From Coprococcus_A sp051877705 (lineage in GTDB: Bacteria > Bacillota > Clostridia > Lachnospirales > Lachnospiraceae): a stretch of DNA of 15,460 nt. Shown piece by piece: positions 7,888-15,407 of the stretch (position 1 is its first letter; every line of letters starts with the position of its first letter). Under the pieces are notes generated by a model. The model searched no databases and had not been told where the DNA came from. It saw only the letters and a program-made list of their open reading frames with translations. The position numbers and the translations under genes were made by a program. Where the stretch lies: the NCBI GenBank assembly GCA_051877705.1, contig JBJEJD010000093.1, positions 1-15,460 of the forward strand, read 5' to 3'.

Positions 7888-7948
7888 ATGGGGCTGTCGC
7901 AAAATTTGTTTAACAATAGTAATTTAACATATTTTGCAGCAGTCCCAT
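7888..7948 (+). repeat. Imperfect 23-bp inverted repeat before tex (terminator or small mobile remnant)
   Basis: Left arm 7888-7910 pairs with right arm 7926-7948 around a 15-base loop. Of 23 positions, 19 are Watson-Crick, 2 are G-T wobbles and 2 are mismatches. The arms begin ATGGGGCTGTCGCAAAAT, which resembles, from memory, the terminal repeats of some Firmicute insertion sequences. A T-rich run (TATTTTA) follows at 7951-7957, so as RNA it could also end the hom transcript. No transposase is nearby. Confidence 0.7.
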
Positions 7949-7961
7949 TGTATTTTATAGT
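7933..7961 (+). promoter_or_regulatory. Possible promoter of tex
   Basis: TTTGCA (7933-7938) and TATAGT (7956-7961) are 17 bases apart. The -35 hexamer lies inside the right arm of the palindrome, the -10 just outside it. The start would be near 7968, about 40 bases before the tex ATG. Confidence 0.4.
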
Positions 7962-8007
7962 ACAGGTGATTTTGGGAGAACGAGTAGTTTTTAAAGGAGA
8001 CAATGGA

Positions 8008-10149
8008 ATGATAGATATTGAGGAAAGATTAAGTCGGGAACTGGGAGTGGAAAAGTGGCAGGTTCAGGCGGCGGTGGCGTTAATTGATGAGGGAAATACG
8101 ATTCCTTTTATAGCGCGTTACCGCAAAGAAAAAACCGGTGCACTGAATGATGAAGTACTGAGAAATCTTTATGAGCGTCTTGTTTATTTGAGAAATCTTG
8201 AAGAAAAGAAACAGCAGGTTATTGCTTCTATTGAGGAACAGGGAAAATTGACGGACGAACTGAAGAAACAGATTCTGGAGGCTCAGACACAGGTGGCGGT
8301 AGAGGACCTTTACCGACCTTATCGTCCTAAACGGCGGACAAGAGCCATGATTGCAAAGGAGAAGGGGCTGGATGATCTTGCCGCTTTAATTTTGCTGCAA
8401 AATTTGAAGAAGCCTGTGGAAAAAGAGGCGGAAGCCTATATATCCGAAGAAAAAGGTGTTAAGGATGTGCAGGAGGCTCTGGAGGGGGCATCGGATATAA
8501 TTGCAGAGGGAATTGCGGATAATGCGGCATATCGTGCATGGATCAGAAAATGTTTTATGGCAGAAGGACAGTTGGTGTCAGAGGCAAAAGATGATCAAAT
8601 GCATTCAGTATATGAAATGTATTACCATTTCTCGGAGCCGGTGGCAAAGATAGCCGGGCACAGGGTGCTTGCTGTTAATCGCGGCGAAAAGGAAAAGGTG
8701 TTGACTGTATCAATTAACGTGTCTGAGGATAAAATAGTCGGATGGCTGAAGAGACAGATGATTCATCAGCATAATCCTTATACGACGCCTGTCATTGAAG
8801 CGGCGGCAGAGGATAGTTACAAAAGGCTTATCGCGCCGGCCGTTGAAAGAGAGATCAGAAATAATCTGACCGAGAAAGCAGAGGAAGGTGCTATGAAGGT
8901 CTTTGGGAAAAATCTTGAGCAGCTTCTAATGCAGCCTCCGATTGCAGGACAGACAGTTCTGGGATGGGATCCGGCTTTCAGGACAGGATGTAAACTGGCG
9001 GTTGTGGATCCAACGGGTAAAGTACTGGATACAGTTGTTATTTATCCGACGGAGCCTCAGAAAAAGATAGCCCAGTCAAAAGATATATTAAAAAGACTGA
9101 TACGAAAATATGGCATTACCTTGATTTCTCTGGGAAATGGGACGGCTTCCAGAGAATCTGAGCAGGTCATTGTCGAATTACTGAAAGAGATACCGGAACA
9201 TGTGGCCTATGTGATTGTCAGTGAGGCAGGTGCCAGCGTTTATTCTGCCAGTAAGTTGGCAACGGAAGAATTCCCGAATTTTGATGTGGGCCAGAGAAGT
9301 GCAGCATCCATTGCCAGACGTCTGCAGGATCCTCTGGCAGAGCTGGTGAAGATAGATCCAAAGGCCATTGGTGTGGGACAATATCAGCATGATATGAATC
9401 AAAAGAAATTATCAGAGGTGCTGGATGGAACCGTTGAAGATTGTGTTAACAGAGTGGGAGTTGACCTGAATACAGCCTCTGCATCGTTATTGGAGTATGT
9501 TTCCGGTATCAGTAAGACTATTGCAAAAAATATTGTAACTTACAGAGAGGCCAATGGGCGATTTGATAATAGAAAGCAGCTTCTGAAAGTACCGAAGCTG
9601 GGAGCAAAGGCTTATGAACAGTGTGCTGGATTTTTGAGAATCAATGATGGCAGTCAGCCCCTGGACAGGACTGGGGTCCATCCTGAATCCTATGATGCAG
9701 TAAAGCAATTACTGGATAAAATGCAGATTCCACTGGAAAAGCTTCAGGAGGGCGCAGTTGTCCTTGATGTTAAAAACTATAAAAAACTGGCAGAGGAATT
9801 GTCCATTGGTGAACTGACTCTTAGAGATATTGTGAAGGAGCTTCAGCGGCCTGGCAGAGATCCAAGAGAGGATATGCCGAGACCTGTCCTGAGAACGGAT
9901 GTCCTGGAAATGAAGGATCTGAAGGAAGGTATGATTTTGAAAGGAACCGTCAGGAATGTGATTGATTTCGGTGTGTTTGTGGATATAGGCGTCCATCAGG
10001 ATGGATTGGTGCACATTTCTCAGCTGACTAATAAAAAATTTGTCCGTCATCCACTGGAGGTAGTCAGTGTCGGTGATGTTGTAGATGTAAAGGTTATGTC
10101 AGTGGATGTAAGTAAAAAGCGGATTCAGTTGACAATGATTCTGGAATGA
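8008..10149 (+). CDS. tex: Tex-family S1 RNA-binding protein
   Basis: A 713-residue Tex protein, a conserved nucleic-acid-binding factor related to eukaryotic Spt6 and thought to act in transcription or RNA handling; its precise bacterial role is unresolved. The N-terminal helical part contains the family hallmarks NTIPFIARYRKEKTGAL and EDLYRPYRPKRRTRA. A YqgF/RNase H-like fold begins near residue 316 with GWDPAFRTGCKLAVVDPTGK. Helix-hairpin-helix segments lie at about 480-545 (VGVDLNTAS, VSGISKTIAKNIV), and a C-terminal S1 domain at about 639-711 (GMILKGTVRNVIDFGVFVDIG). Length is normal for the family. The ATG at 8008 has AAAGGAG eight bases upstream. An in-frame extension to 7888 exists but would translate the palindrome and promoter region and adds 40 residues absent from the family, so it is not used. 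Confidence 0.96.
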   Translation: MIDIEERLSRELGVEKWQVQAAVALIDEGNTIPFIARYRKEKTGALNDEVLRNLYERLVYLRNLEEKKQQVIASIEEQGKLTDELKKQILEAQTQVAVEDLYRPYRPKRRTRAMIAKEKGLDDLAALILLQNLKKPVEKEAEAYISEEKGVKDVQEALEGASDIIAEGIADNAAYRAWIRKCFMAEGQLVSEAKDDQMHSVYEMYYHFSEPVAKIAGHRVLAVNRGEKEKVLTVSINVSEDKIVGWLKRQMIHQHNPYTTPVIEAAAEDSYKRLIAPAVEREIRNNLTEKAEEGAMKVFGKNLEQLLMQPPIAGQTVLGWDPAFRTGCKLAVVDPTGKVLDTVVIYPTEPQKKIAQSKDILKRLIRKYGITLISLGNGTASRESEQVIVELLKEIPEHVAYVIVSEAGASVYSASKLATEEFPNFDVGQRSAASIARRLQDPLAELVKIDPKAIGVGQYQHDMNQKKLSEVLDGTVEDCVNRVGVDLNTASASLLEYVSGISKTIAKNIVTYREANGRFDNRKQLLKVPKLGAKAYEQCAGFLRINDGSQPLDRTGVHPESYDAVKQLLDKMQIPLEKLQEGAVVLDVKNYKKLAEELSIGELTLRDIVKELQRPGRDPREDMPRPVLRTDVLEMKDLKEGMILKGTVRNVIDFGVFVDIGVHQDGLVHISQLTNKKFVRHPLEVVSVGDVVDVKVMSVDVSKKRIQLTMILE

Positions 10150-10158
10150 TGATACTAT
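10129..10158 (+). promoter_or_regulatory. Possible promoter inside the end of tex
   Basis: A perfect TTGACA (10129-10134) lies 18 bases before TACTAT (10153-10158), with TGa just before the -10 box. It overlaps the last codons and stop of tex and would start transcription near 10165, about 30 bases before the next gene. Confidence 0.5.
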
Positions 10159-10193
10159 TATAGACTAGAAACAGAAGATTTTGGGAGGGTATC

Positions 10194-10700
10194 GTGGAGA
10201 ACGTTGAATTTAAAATCAAATTAAGTGTTACAGATTTGTATTATTTTATGATGTATCATTACTATACGAAAATATCCGGCATCTTCGGGATTGTATTGAG
10301 TTTGGCTGCATTGATCATTTTATGTATCAGATTTTCGAGTCTGGACAGCACTGGGAAAATGCTTCTGATCATCATTGCTCTGCTGTTTACAGTGATCAAT
10401 CCGGTTATGTTATGGACGAAGGCTGCAGGCCAGATTACCTCCAATAAATCCCTTGGCGGAGAACTGACTTATGCATTGGATGGCGAACATCTTGTTATTA
10501 AGTTAGGGGAGGAACAGGCGGATATTCCCTGGGAGCAAGTGACGAAGGTGAAGGACAACGGTCGTGAGCTGGTTGTTTATGTGACAGCTGCCAGAGGATA
10601 TATCTGGCCGAAACGGCAGATTCGTGAGCAATACGATCATATTATTGCATGCTTGAAAAAGAATGTAGATGCCGGGAAGATTTTCTTAAAAGATAAATAA
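10194..10700 (+). CDS. YcxB-like two-helix membrane protein
   Basis: A 168-residue protein with two predicted membrane helices (about residues 27-46 and 56-75) joined by a short loop, then a soluble C-terminal region (about 85-165). That region resembles the YcxB-like domain, including IPWEQVTKVKDNGRELVVYV and GYIWPKRQI. The domain's function is not known, and no catalytic motif is visible. The fold places the domain on the inner face of the membrane in most topology models, but orientation cannot be proven here. The start is GTG with GGGAGG five bases upstream. The gene lies 44 bases after tex and about 20 bases before tsaE, with a candidate promoter at the tex end, so it may lead the tsaE-tsaB-rimI transcript. 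Confidence 0.8.
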   Translation: MENVEFKIKLSVTDLYYFMMYHYYTKISGIFGIVLSLAALIILCIRFSSLDSTGKMLLIIIALLFTVINPVMLWTKAAGQITSNKSLGGELTYALDGEHLVIKLGEEQADIPWEQVTKVKDNGRELVVYVTAARGYIWPKRQIREQYDHIIACLKKNVDAGKIFLKDK

Positions 10701-10720
10701 AAATTGGCGGAGTGAAAGAG

Positions 10721-11164
10721 TTGAGCATGACGATAGAAACTTTTTGTGCGGAAGAGACGTATCAGACAGGAAAAAAAATGGGTGAATCGGCTAAACCTGG
10801 AGATGTGGTCTGCCTTGTGGGTGATCTTGGCGTTGGAAAGACGGTTTTTACCCAGGGATTTGCGGCGGGACTGGGAATCACGGAGCCTGTCAGCAGTCCG
10901 ACTTTTACCATTGTGCAGACCTACGACGAAGGCAGGATGCCATTTTATCATTTTGATGTTTATCGAATTGGTGATGTGGAAGAAATGGAAGAAATAGGTT
11001 TTGATGATTATATTTTCGGTGAGGGTGTGTCCCTGATTGAATGGGCCAACCTGATAGAAGAAATACTTCCGGAGTGTTATAAGACGGTACGAATCGAGAA
11101 GGTACTTGAAAAAGGATTTGATTACAGGCTGATCAGGATTGAGGAAGGAGGGGAATTACTGTGA
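10721..11164 (+). CDS. tsaE: tRNA t6A-modification ATPase TsaE
   Basis: TsaE is the small P-loop ATPase that works with TsaB and TsaD to put threonylcarbamoyl on A37 of tRNAs reading ANN codons. The P-loop GDLGVGKT sits about 34 residues in, followed by SSPTFTIVQTY and the YHFDVYRIGDVEEMEEIGFDDY block typical of the family. The start is uncertain. TTG 10721 has GGAG eight bases upstream and is chosen, giving 147 residues; in-frame GTG 10712 overlaps that site, and ATG 10727 is plausible by homology but lies far from it. The stop overlaps the tsaB GTG by four bases, so the two are probably translationally coupled. Confidence 0.95.
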   Translation: MSMTIETFCAEETYQTGKKMGESAKPGDVVCLVGDLGVGKTVFTQGFAAGLGITEPVSSPTFTIVQTYDEGRMPFYHFDVYRIGDVEEMEEIGFDDYIFGEGVSLIEWANLIEEILPECYKTVRIEKVLEKGFDYRLIRIEEGGELL

Positions 11165-11880
11165 AGATACTTGCACTAGAAAGCTCTGGTCTTGTTGCGT
11201 CTGTTGCTGTTGTAACGGAGGACCGATTGATTGGAGAATATACGACCAATTTTAAAAAGACCCACTCCCAGACTTTATTGCCGATGATGGATACTTTGCT
11301 GAAAATGACAGGAATTTCCGTAACAGAAGTAAATGCCATTGCGGTATCAGGCGGTCCGGGTTCCTTTACCGGTTTAAGAATTGGTTCGGCAACGGCCAAG
11401 GGATTGGGACTGGCTTTGAATAAACCGATTATCAGTGTGCCAACAGTGGATGCCATTGCTTATAATCTGTTCGGGACGGATGCTTTGGTATGCCCGCTGA
11501 TGGATGCCCGCAGGAATCAGACTTATACGGGTCTTTACACTTTTGAAGGAGATCAGATGATCTGCCTTGTTCATCAGAAAGCGGTTATGATTGATGAAAT
11601 TATTTCCGAAATTAATGATCTGGGACGCAGGGTAATATTTCTTGGTGATGGCGTACCTGTCTTCAGGCAGGCGCTTGAGGAAGGTATACAAGTTCCTCAT
11701 ACTTATGCGCCAATTCATTTGAATCAGCAGAGAGCAGGAGCTCTGGGTGCTTTGGCGGTCCAGTATTACAAAGAGGGACGGTGTGAGACACCGGCTGAGC
11801 ATCAGCCGGATTATCTGCGTTTGTCACAGGCCGAACGTGAGCTGGCAGCTAAAAAGAAAGAGGAGCCGAGCGGGAAATGA
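11161..11880 (+). CDS. tsaB: tRNA t6A-modification subunit TsaB
   Basis: A 239-residue TsaB, an ASKHA-fold, catalytically inactive relative of TsaD. It forms a heterodimer with TsaD and recruits TsaE for threonylcarbamoyl transfer to tRNA. It opens with MKILALESSG and carries the conserved SGGPGSFTGLRIG segment at 63-75. Length fits Firmicute TsaB (about 220-240). The start is GTG 11161 with AAGGAGG nine bases upstream, and its first four bases (GTGA) overlap the tsaE stop. The stop in turn overlaps rimI by four bases (ATGA), so tsaE-tsaB-rimI read as one coupled unit. Confidence 0.96.
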   Translation: MKILALESSGLVASVAVVTEDRLIGEYTTNFKKTHSQTLLPMMDTLLKMTGISVTEVNAIAVSGGPGSFTGLRIGSATAKGLGLALNKPIISVPTVDAIAYNLFGTDALVCPLMDARRNQTYTGLYTFEGDQMICLVHQKAVMIDEIISEINDLGRRVIFLGDGVPVFRQALEEGIQVPHTYAPIHLNQQRAGALGALAVQYYKEGRCETPAEHQPDYLRLSQAERELAAKKKEEPSGK

Positions 11881-12329
11881 TGATTCGCCCGATGGAAGAA
11901 AAGGATATATTACAAGTATTGGATATAGAGGAAGAATCGTTTGGAGATCCATGGTCAGAACAGGCTTTCAGAGATTCATTAAAACAGTCGGAAGCCCGAT
12001 TCCTGATAGCACAGGATTCTGTTCTGGGAATCATTGGTTATTGCTGCAGTTATCGCGCGTTGGATGAAGCGGAAATCGTAAATGTGGCGGTACGCAGTGA
12101 CTGCAGGAACCGGGGAATTGGAAACTGCCTGGTTGAACAGATGATTCAGGAAGATGTGTCAGATGGTGTCCGGTATTTTATATTGGAAGTCCGCAAGAGC
12201 AACTTTGCAGCACAGCATGTTTATGGAAAACTGGGTTTTGTCGAGGTAGGTATCCGAAAAAATTTTTATGACAGGCCTGTTGAGGATGCCGTGATCATGC
12301 GGAAGGAAATCATTACCGCTGACGAATGA
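11877..12329 (+). CDS. rimI: Ribosomal protein S18 alanine N-acetyltransferase RimI
   Basis: A 150-residue GNAT acetyltransferase. RimI acetylates the N-terminal alanine of ribosomal protein S18 using acetyl-CoA. The acetyl-CoA pyrophosphate-binding motif RNRGIG is at 77-82 within VNVAVRSDCRNRGIGN. The RimI signature LEVRKSNFAAQHVYGKLGF starts near residue 103 and continues to FYDRPVEDAVIM. Two adjacent ATGs (11877 and 11880) are possible; AGGAG at 11861-11865 lies 11 bases from the first, and the four-base overlap with tsaB favours it. Linkage to tsaB is widespread and supports the name, though GNAT substrate cannot be proven from sequence. Confidence 0.9.
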   Translation: MMIRPMEEKDILQVLDIEEESFGDPWSEQAFRDSLKQSEARFLIAQDSVLGIIGYCCSYRALDEAEIVNVAVRSDCRNRGIGNCLVEQMIQEDVSDGVRYFILEVRKSNFAAQHVYGKLGFVEVGIRKNFYDRPVEDAVIMRKEIITADE

Positions 12330-12347
12330 AGCGTATTTTTGTATAAT
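12319..12347 (+). promoter_or_regulatory. Promoter at the end of rimI
   Basis: CTGACG (12319-12324) and a perfect TATAAT (12342-12347) are 17 bases apart, overlapping the rimI stop. Transcription would start near 12354, about 50 bases before the small Cys-rich gene, so that gene and rnz-tsaD-ispD may be expressed apart from tsaE-tsaB-rimI. Confidence 0.6.
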
Positions 12348-12404
12348 AGATCTTGTCGAAGAATGTCACAAAAGTGATCCGGATGAATGAGTTGGGAGGA
12401 TTCT

Positions 12405-12647
12405 ATGAAAAAATACGATGAAGATAATAAAGAAGAAATGATAATATGTAATTGCTGCGGTCGGACAATCACATGGGCTGGCAGCAGTGATAAAGCAGCT
12501 TTTCTTGAGGTTAATCAGGAGTGGGGATATTTTTCAAAATGGGATGGCTGCAGCCATTCTTTTCATATGTGTGAACAGTGTTATGAGAAAATGATCGGGA
12601 CATGGGTTTATCCTCCTGACATCAAAGAAAAAACGGAGCTTTTATAA
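12405..12647 (+). CDS. Small Cys-rich protein, possible zinc ribbon, function unknown
   Basis: An 80-residue protein that I do not recognise beyond a general resemblance to uncharacterised Firmicute proteins. It has two CxxC knuckles, Cys15/Cys18 (CNCCG, with an extra Cys17) and Cys56/Cys59 (CEQC), plus Cys49, His51 and His54 between them. This suggests a single structural zinc site. The middle NQEWGYFSKWDG and the end KEKTELL look like conserved features. There is no signal peptide or membrane segment, so it is probably cytoplasmic. The ATG at 12405 has GGGAGGA a few bases upstream; an in-frame extension to 12387 has no such site. It has its own likely promoter and lies 14 bases before rnz, so it is probably co-transcribed with it. 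Any tRNA-related role is only inferred from neighbours. Confidence 0.8.
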   Translation: MKKYDEDNKEEMIICNCCGRTITWAGSSDKAAFLEVNQEWGYFSKWDGCSHSFHMCEQCYEKMIGTWVYPPDIKEKTELL

Positions 12648-12661
12648 AAGAAAGGAATAAA

Positions 12662-13570
12662 ATGCTGGATTTGTGTTTATTGGGAACGGGCGGAATGATG
12701 CCGCTGCCCTACAGGTGGCTGACATCATTGATGCTCCGCTATAATGGAAGCAGTCTGCTGATCGATTGCGGAGAGGGGACGCAGATTGCTATTCGCGAAA
12801 AGGGCTGGAGCTTCCGGCCCCTTGATATTATTTGCATTACGCATTTTCATGGAGATCATATCAGTGGTCTGCCGGGAATTTTACTTGCCATGGGCAATTC
12901 AGACAGAACAGAACCGCTGACGATGATTGGTCCAAAGGGTCTTGAGAAAGTAGTTAAAGCATTGCGGATCATTGCCCCGGAACTGCCTTTTGATATCCAT
13001 TTTATAGAGCTGACCGAACCGCAGCAGCAGGTCAGAATTAATGGATATGTCATCGATGCTTTTAAAGTCAATCATAGAGTAACCTGTTATGGATACAGTG
13101 TTTCGATAGAACGAGCCGGATTATTTGATGTGGAGCGTGCCAAGGCAAATGCGGTGCCGATGAAATGCTGGAGTCGGCTTCAGAAAGGAGAAATCATCAC
13201 AGATGGTGAAAGGGTTTATACGCCGGATATGGTGTTGGGACCTGCCCGCAAAGGAATTAAAGTGACTTATACGACCGATACACGACCAACGGAAAGCATT
13301 GTACGCAATGCACAGGGGTCTGATCTTTTCATTTGCGAAGGAATGTACGGTGAAAAAGGAGATGTCAATAATGCAGTTAAGTACAGGCATATGACATTCG
13401 AAGAAGCCGGCAGACTGGCAAAGCAGGCCAATGTGAAAGAATTGTGGCTGACTCATTACAGCCCTGCACTGAATAAACCGGAGATGTATATAGACGATGT
13501 CAGACAAATTTTTCCAAATGCCTGGCCTGGCAAAGATAAAAAGTCTCTGGAACTGAATTTCGAGGAGTAA
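12662..13570 (+). CDS. rnz: Ribonuclease Z
   Basis: A 302-residue metallo-beta-lactamase-fold endonuclease that removes 3' trailers from tRNA precursors lacking an encoded CCA. The metal-binding motif HFHGDH is at 61-66, preceded by LLIDCGEGTQ (32-41) and followed by SGLPGILLAMG. Further ligand regions are VNHRVTCYGYSV, TYTTDTRPT and LTHYSPA near the C-terminus. The N-terminus LDLCLLGTGGMMPLPYRWLTS differs in detail from B. subtilis RNase Z but keeps the LGTG element. Size matches the short bacterial form (about 300). The ATG has AAAGGAA about five bases upstream. It lies four bases before tsaD, whose ribosome binding site overlaps the rnz stop. A related MBL hydrolase of another specificity is a small possibility. 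Confidence 0.9.
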   Translation: MLDLCLLGTGGMMPLPYRWLTSLMLRYNGSSLLIDCGEGTQIAIREKGWSFRPLDIICITHFHGDHISGLPGILLAMGNSDRTEPLTMIGPKGLEKVVKALRIIAPELPFDIHFIELTEPQQQVRINGYVIDAFKVNHRVTCYGYSVSIERAGLFDVERAKANAVPMKCWSRLQKGEIITDGERVYTPDMVLGPARKGIKVTYTTDTRPTESIVRNAQGSDLFICEGMYGEKGDVNNAVKYRHMTFEEAGRLAKQANVKELWLTHYSPALNKPEMYIDDVRQIFPNAWPGKDKKSLELNFEE

Positions 13571-13574
13571 TAAT

Positions 13575-14600
13575 ATGGATAAGGATATTGTGATTTTGGC
13601 CATTGAGAGTTCATGTGATGAGACAGCGGCTGCAGTTGTCAAAAATGGCCGTGAGGTGTTGTCAAATGTGATTTATTCTCAGATAGAACTGCATAAACTA
13701 TATGGTGGTGTTGTTCCTGAGATTGCTTCCAGAAAACATATAGAGAAAATTAATCCTGTTATTGAAAAGGCTCTCGATGATGCACATATGTCCCTGAGTG
13801 ATGTGGATGCTCTTGCTGTTACCTATGGTCCGGGGCTTGTGGGGGCACTTCTGGTAGGAGTGGCAGAAGCGAAGGCTATCAGTTATGCTTCCGGTAAGCC
13901 GCTTGTGCCTGTGCACCATATTGAAGGACATATTTCGGCTAATTATATTGAAAATAAAGATCTGGAACCGCCATTTTTATGTATGGTCGTATCAGGAGGA
14001 CATACGCATCTTGTGCTGGTAAAAGATTATGGAAAATATGAGATTATTGGAAGAACCCATGATGATGCCGCAGGGGAGGCTTTTGACAAGGTTGCCCGTG
14101 CTATTGGTCTGGGTTATCCGGGCGGCCCGAAGATAGACAGGCTGGCAAAAGAGGGCAACAGTGAGGCCATTACATTTCCGAAAGCACATATCCAGGGAGC
14201 GCCTCTGGACTTCAGTTTCAGTGGTGTTAAGTCAGCAGTGCTGAATTATCTGAATGAATGTAGGATGAAGAATATTGAGGTGAACACAGCAGATGTGGCT
14301 GCATCATTTCAGAAGGCCATTGTGGATGTCATCGTGGAGCATACGATGGAAGCTGCTAAAGAATATAAGATTCAGAAAGTGGCACTGGCGGGTGGTGTTG
14401 CGTCCAACAGTGCGCTGAGGGAAGCCATGGAACTGGCCTGCACCAGGAGACATCTGGAGTTTTACAGGCCGTCACCGTTCCTTTGTACTGATAATGCGGC
14501 AATGATCGGGGCAGCAGGGTATTACGATTATCTGAATGGAAAGAGAGCTGGGCTGGAACTGAATGCCATTCCTAATCTGAAGATAGGAGAAGGACTATGA
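13575..14600 (+). CDS. tsaD: tRNA threonylcarbamoyladenosine transferase TsaD
   Basis: A 341-residue TsaD (Kae1/Gcp family), the catalytic subunit that transfers the threonylcarbamoyl group to A37 of ANN-decoding tRNAs. It opens with LAIESSCDETAAA (8-20). Metal ligands are His115 and His119 in HHIEGH and Asp306 in CTDNAAM. The nucleotide-binding elements VSGGHTHL (139-146), DDAAGEAFDK and GGVASN (273-278) are all intact. The ATG has GAGGAG seven bases upstream. Its partners tsaE and tsaB lie about 2-3 kb upstream, separated from it by rimI, the small Cys-rich gene and rnz. The stop overlaps the ispD start by four bases. Confidence 0.98.
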   Translation: MDKDIVILAIESSCDETAAAVVKNGREVLSNVIYSQIELHKLYGGVVPEIASRKHIEKINPVIEKALDDAHMSLSDVDALAVTYGPGLVGALLVGVAEAKAISYASGKPLVPVHHIEGHISANYIENKDLEPPFLCMVVSGGHTHLVLVKDYGKYEIIGRTHDDAAGEAFDKVARAIGLGYPGGPKIDRLAKEGNSEAITFPKAHIQGAPLDFSFSGVKSAVLNYLNECRMKNIEVNTADVAASFQKAIVDVIVEHTMEAAKEYKIQKVALAGGVASNSALREAMELACTRRHLEFYRPSPFLCTDNAAMIGAAGYYDYLNGKRAGLELNAIPNLKIGEGL

Positions 14601-15340
14601 TGGCGGCAAAAGAGGAAAAGACAGCAGCTGTTGTTCTGGCTGCAGGCAAAGGCAAACGCATGAACAGCCATGTTCAGAAGCAATATCTGCTTATATATGA
14701 TAAACCAGTCATATATTACACCTTAAAAGCTTTTGAGGAATCGGAGGTGGACGAGGTGATTCTGGTGACGGGGCACGAAGAAGTCGAATACTGCCGCCAT
14801 GAAATTGTAGAGAATTACGGCTTCAAAAAGATATCAAAAATAGTTTCCGGCGGAAAGGAAAGATTTGACTCCGTCTATGAAGGGTTACGAGCTGCTTCTG
14901 ACTGTGATTATGTCCTGATTCATGATGGAGCCAGACCTTTTATTACAGCCGGACTGATCAATGACAATATTGCCTGTGTAAAAAAAACCGGAGCGTGTGT
15001 GACAGCAGTTCCATCGAAAGATACGGTGAAAATAGGTGATGAAGAAGGATTTATAAAGGATACACCGGCCCGTTCATTGGTATGGATGATCCAGACACCG
15101 CAGAGTTTCCGGTATCAATTAATATTGGAAGCTTATCAGAAACGGGCGGAAGCTAATGACAACAGTGTTACAGATGATGCTATGGTCGTAGAAAAATATG
15201 CTCATCAGAAAATACGTCTTCTTATGGGGGATTACAGAAATATTAAAATAACGACACCGGAAGATATGGTATTGGCTGAAGCATTTCTGAAGGATAAATT
15301 GCCGGAAGAAAAAATTAAAAAAAATAAAATTAATTGTTGA
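14597..15340 (+). CDS. ispD: 2-C-methyl-D-erythritol 4-phosphate cytidylyltransferase
   Basis: A 247-residue IspD, which joins CTP and methylerythritol phosphate in the third step of the MEP isoprenoid pathway. The nucleotide-binding loop VVLAAGKGKRMNSHVQKQYL is at 12-31. HDGARPF (109-115), QTPQSF (166-171), VTDDA (191-195) and GDYRNIKITTPEDM (211-224) are the expected substrate-site motifs. A lysine-rich tail (about 238-247) extends past the core. The first ATG (14597) overlaps the tsaD stop and has AGGAG seven bases upstream; an in-frame ATG at 14600 is also possible. It is probably translated from the tsaD message. The tRNA promoter overlaps its stop codon. Short isoprenoids also feed tRNA modification, but a link to the neighbours is only suggestive. 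Confidence 0.96.
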   Translation: MMAAKEEKTAAVVLAAGKGKRMNSHVQKQYLLIYDKPVIYYTLKAFEESEVDEVILVTGHEEVEYCRHEIVENYGFKKISKIVSGGKERFDSVYEGLRAASDCDYVLIHDGARPFITAGLINDNIACVKKTGACVTAVPSKDTVKIGDEEGFIKDTPARSLVWMIQTPQSFRYQLILEAYQKRAEANDNSVTDDAMVVEKYAHQKIRLLMGDYRNIKITTPEDMVLAEAFLKDKLPEEKIKKNKINC

Positions 15341-15365
15341 CAATCGTCTTTTGAAATGGTAATAT
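15337..15365 (+). promoter_or_regulatory. Promoter of the tRNA-Ser gene
   Basis: A perfect TTGACA (15337-15342), overlapping the ispD TGA stop, lies 17 bases before TAATAT (15360-15365) with TGg just before the -10 box. The start would be near 15372, about 36 bases before the mature tRNA 5' end. Confidence 0.7.
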
Positions 15366-15407
15366 ATCTATTGTCGCGTGAGACCTTCCATGAAGTCAAA
15401 ACGCAAT

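Noticed and set aside
7888..8007. N-terminal extension of Tex by 40 residues
   Set aside because: It would translate the palindrome and lacks a ribosome binding site, whereas ATG 8008 has AAAGGAG at good spacing and begins like other Tex proteins.
12361..12380. Small GTCAC/GTGAT hairpin as a terminator before the Cys-rich gene
   Set aside because: The stem is only about five pairs with a wobble and no T run follows.
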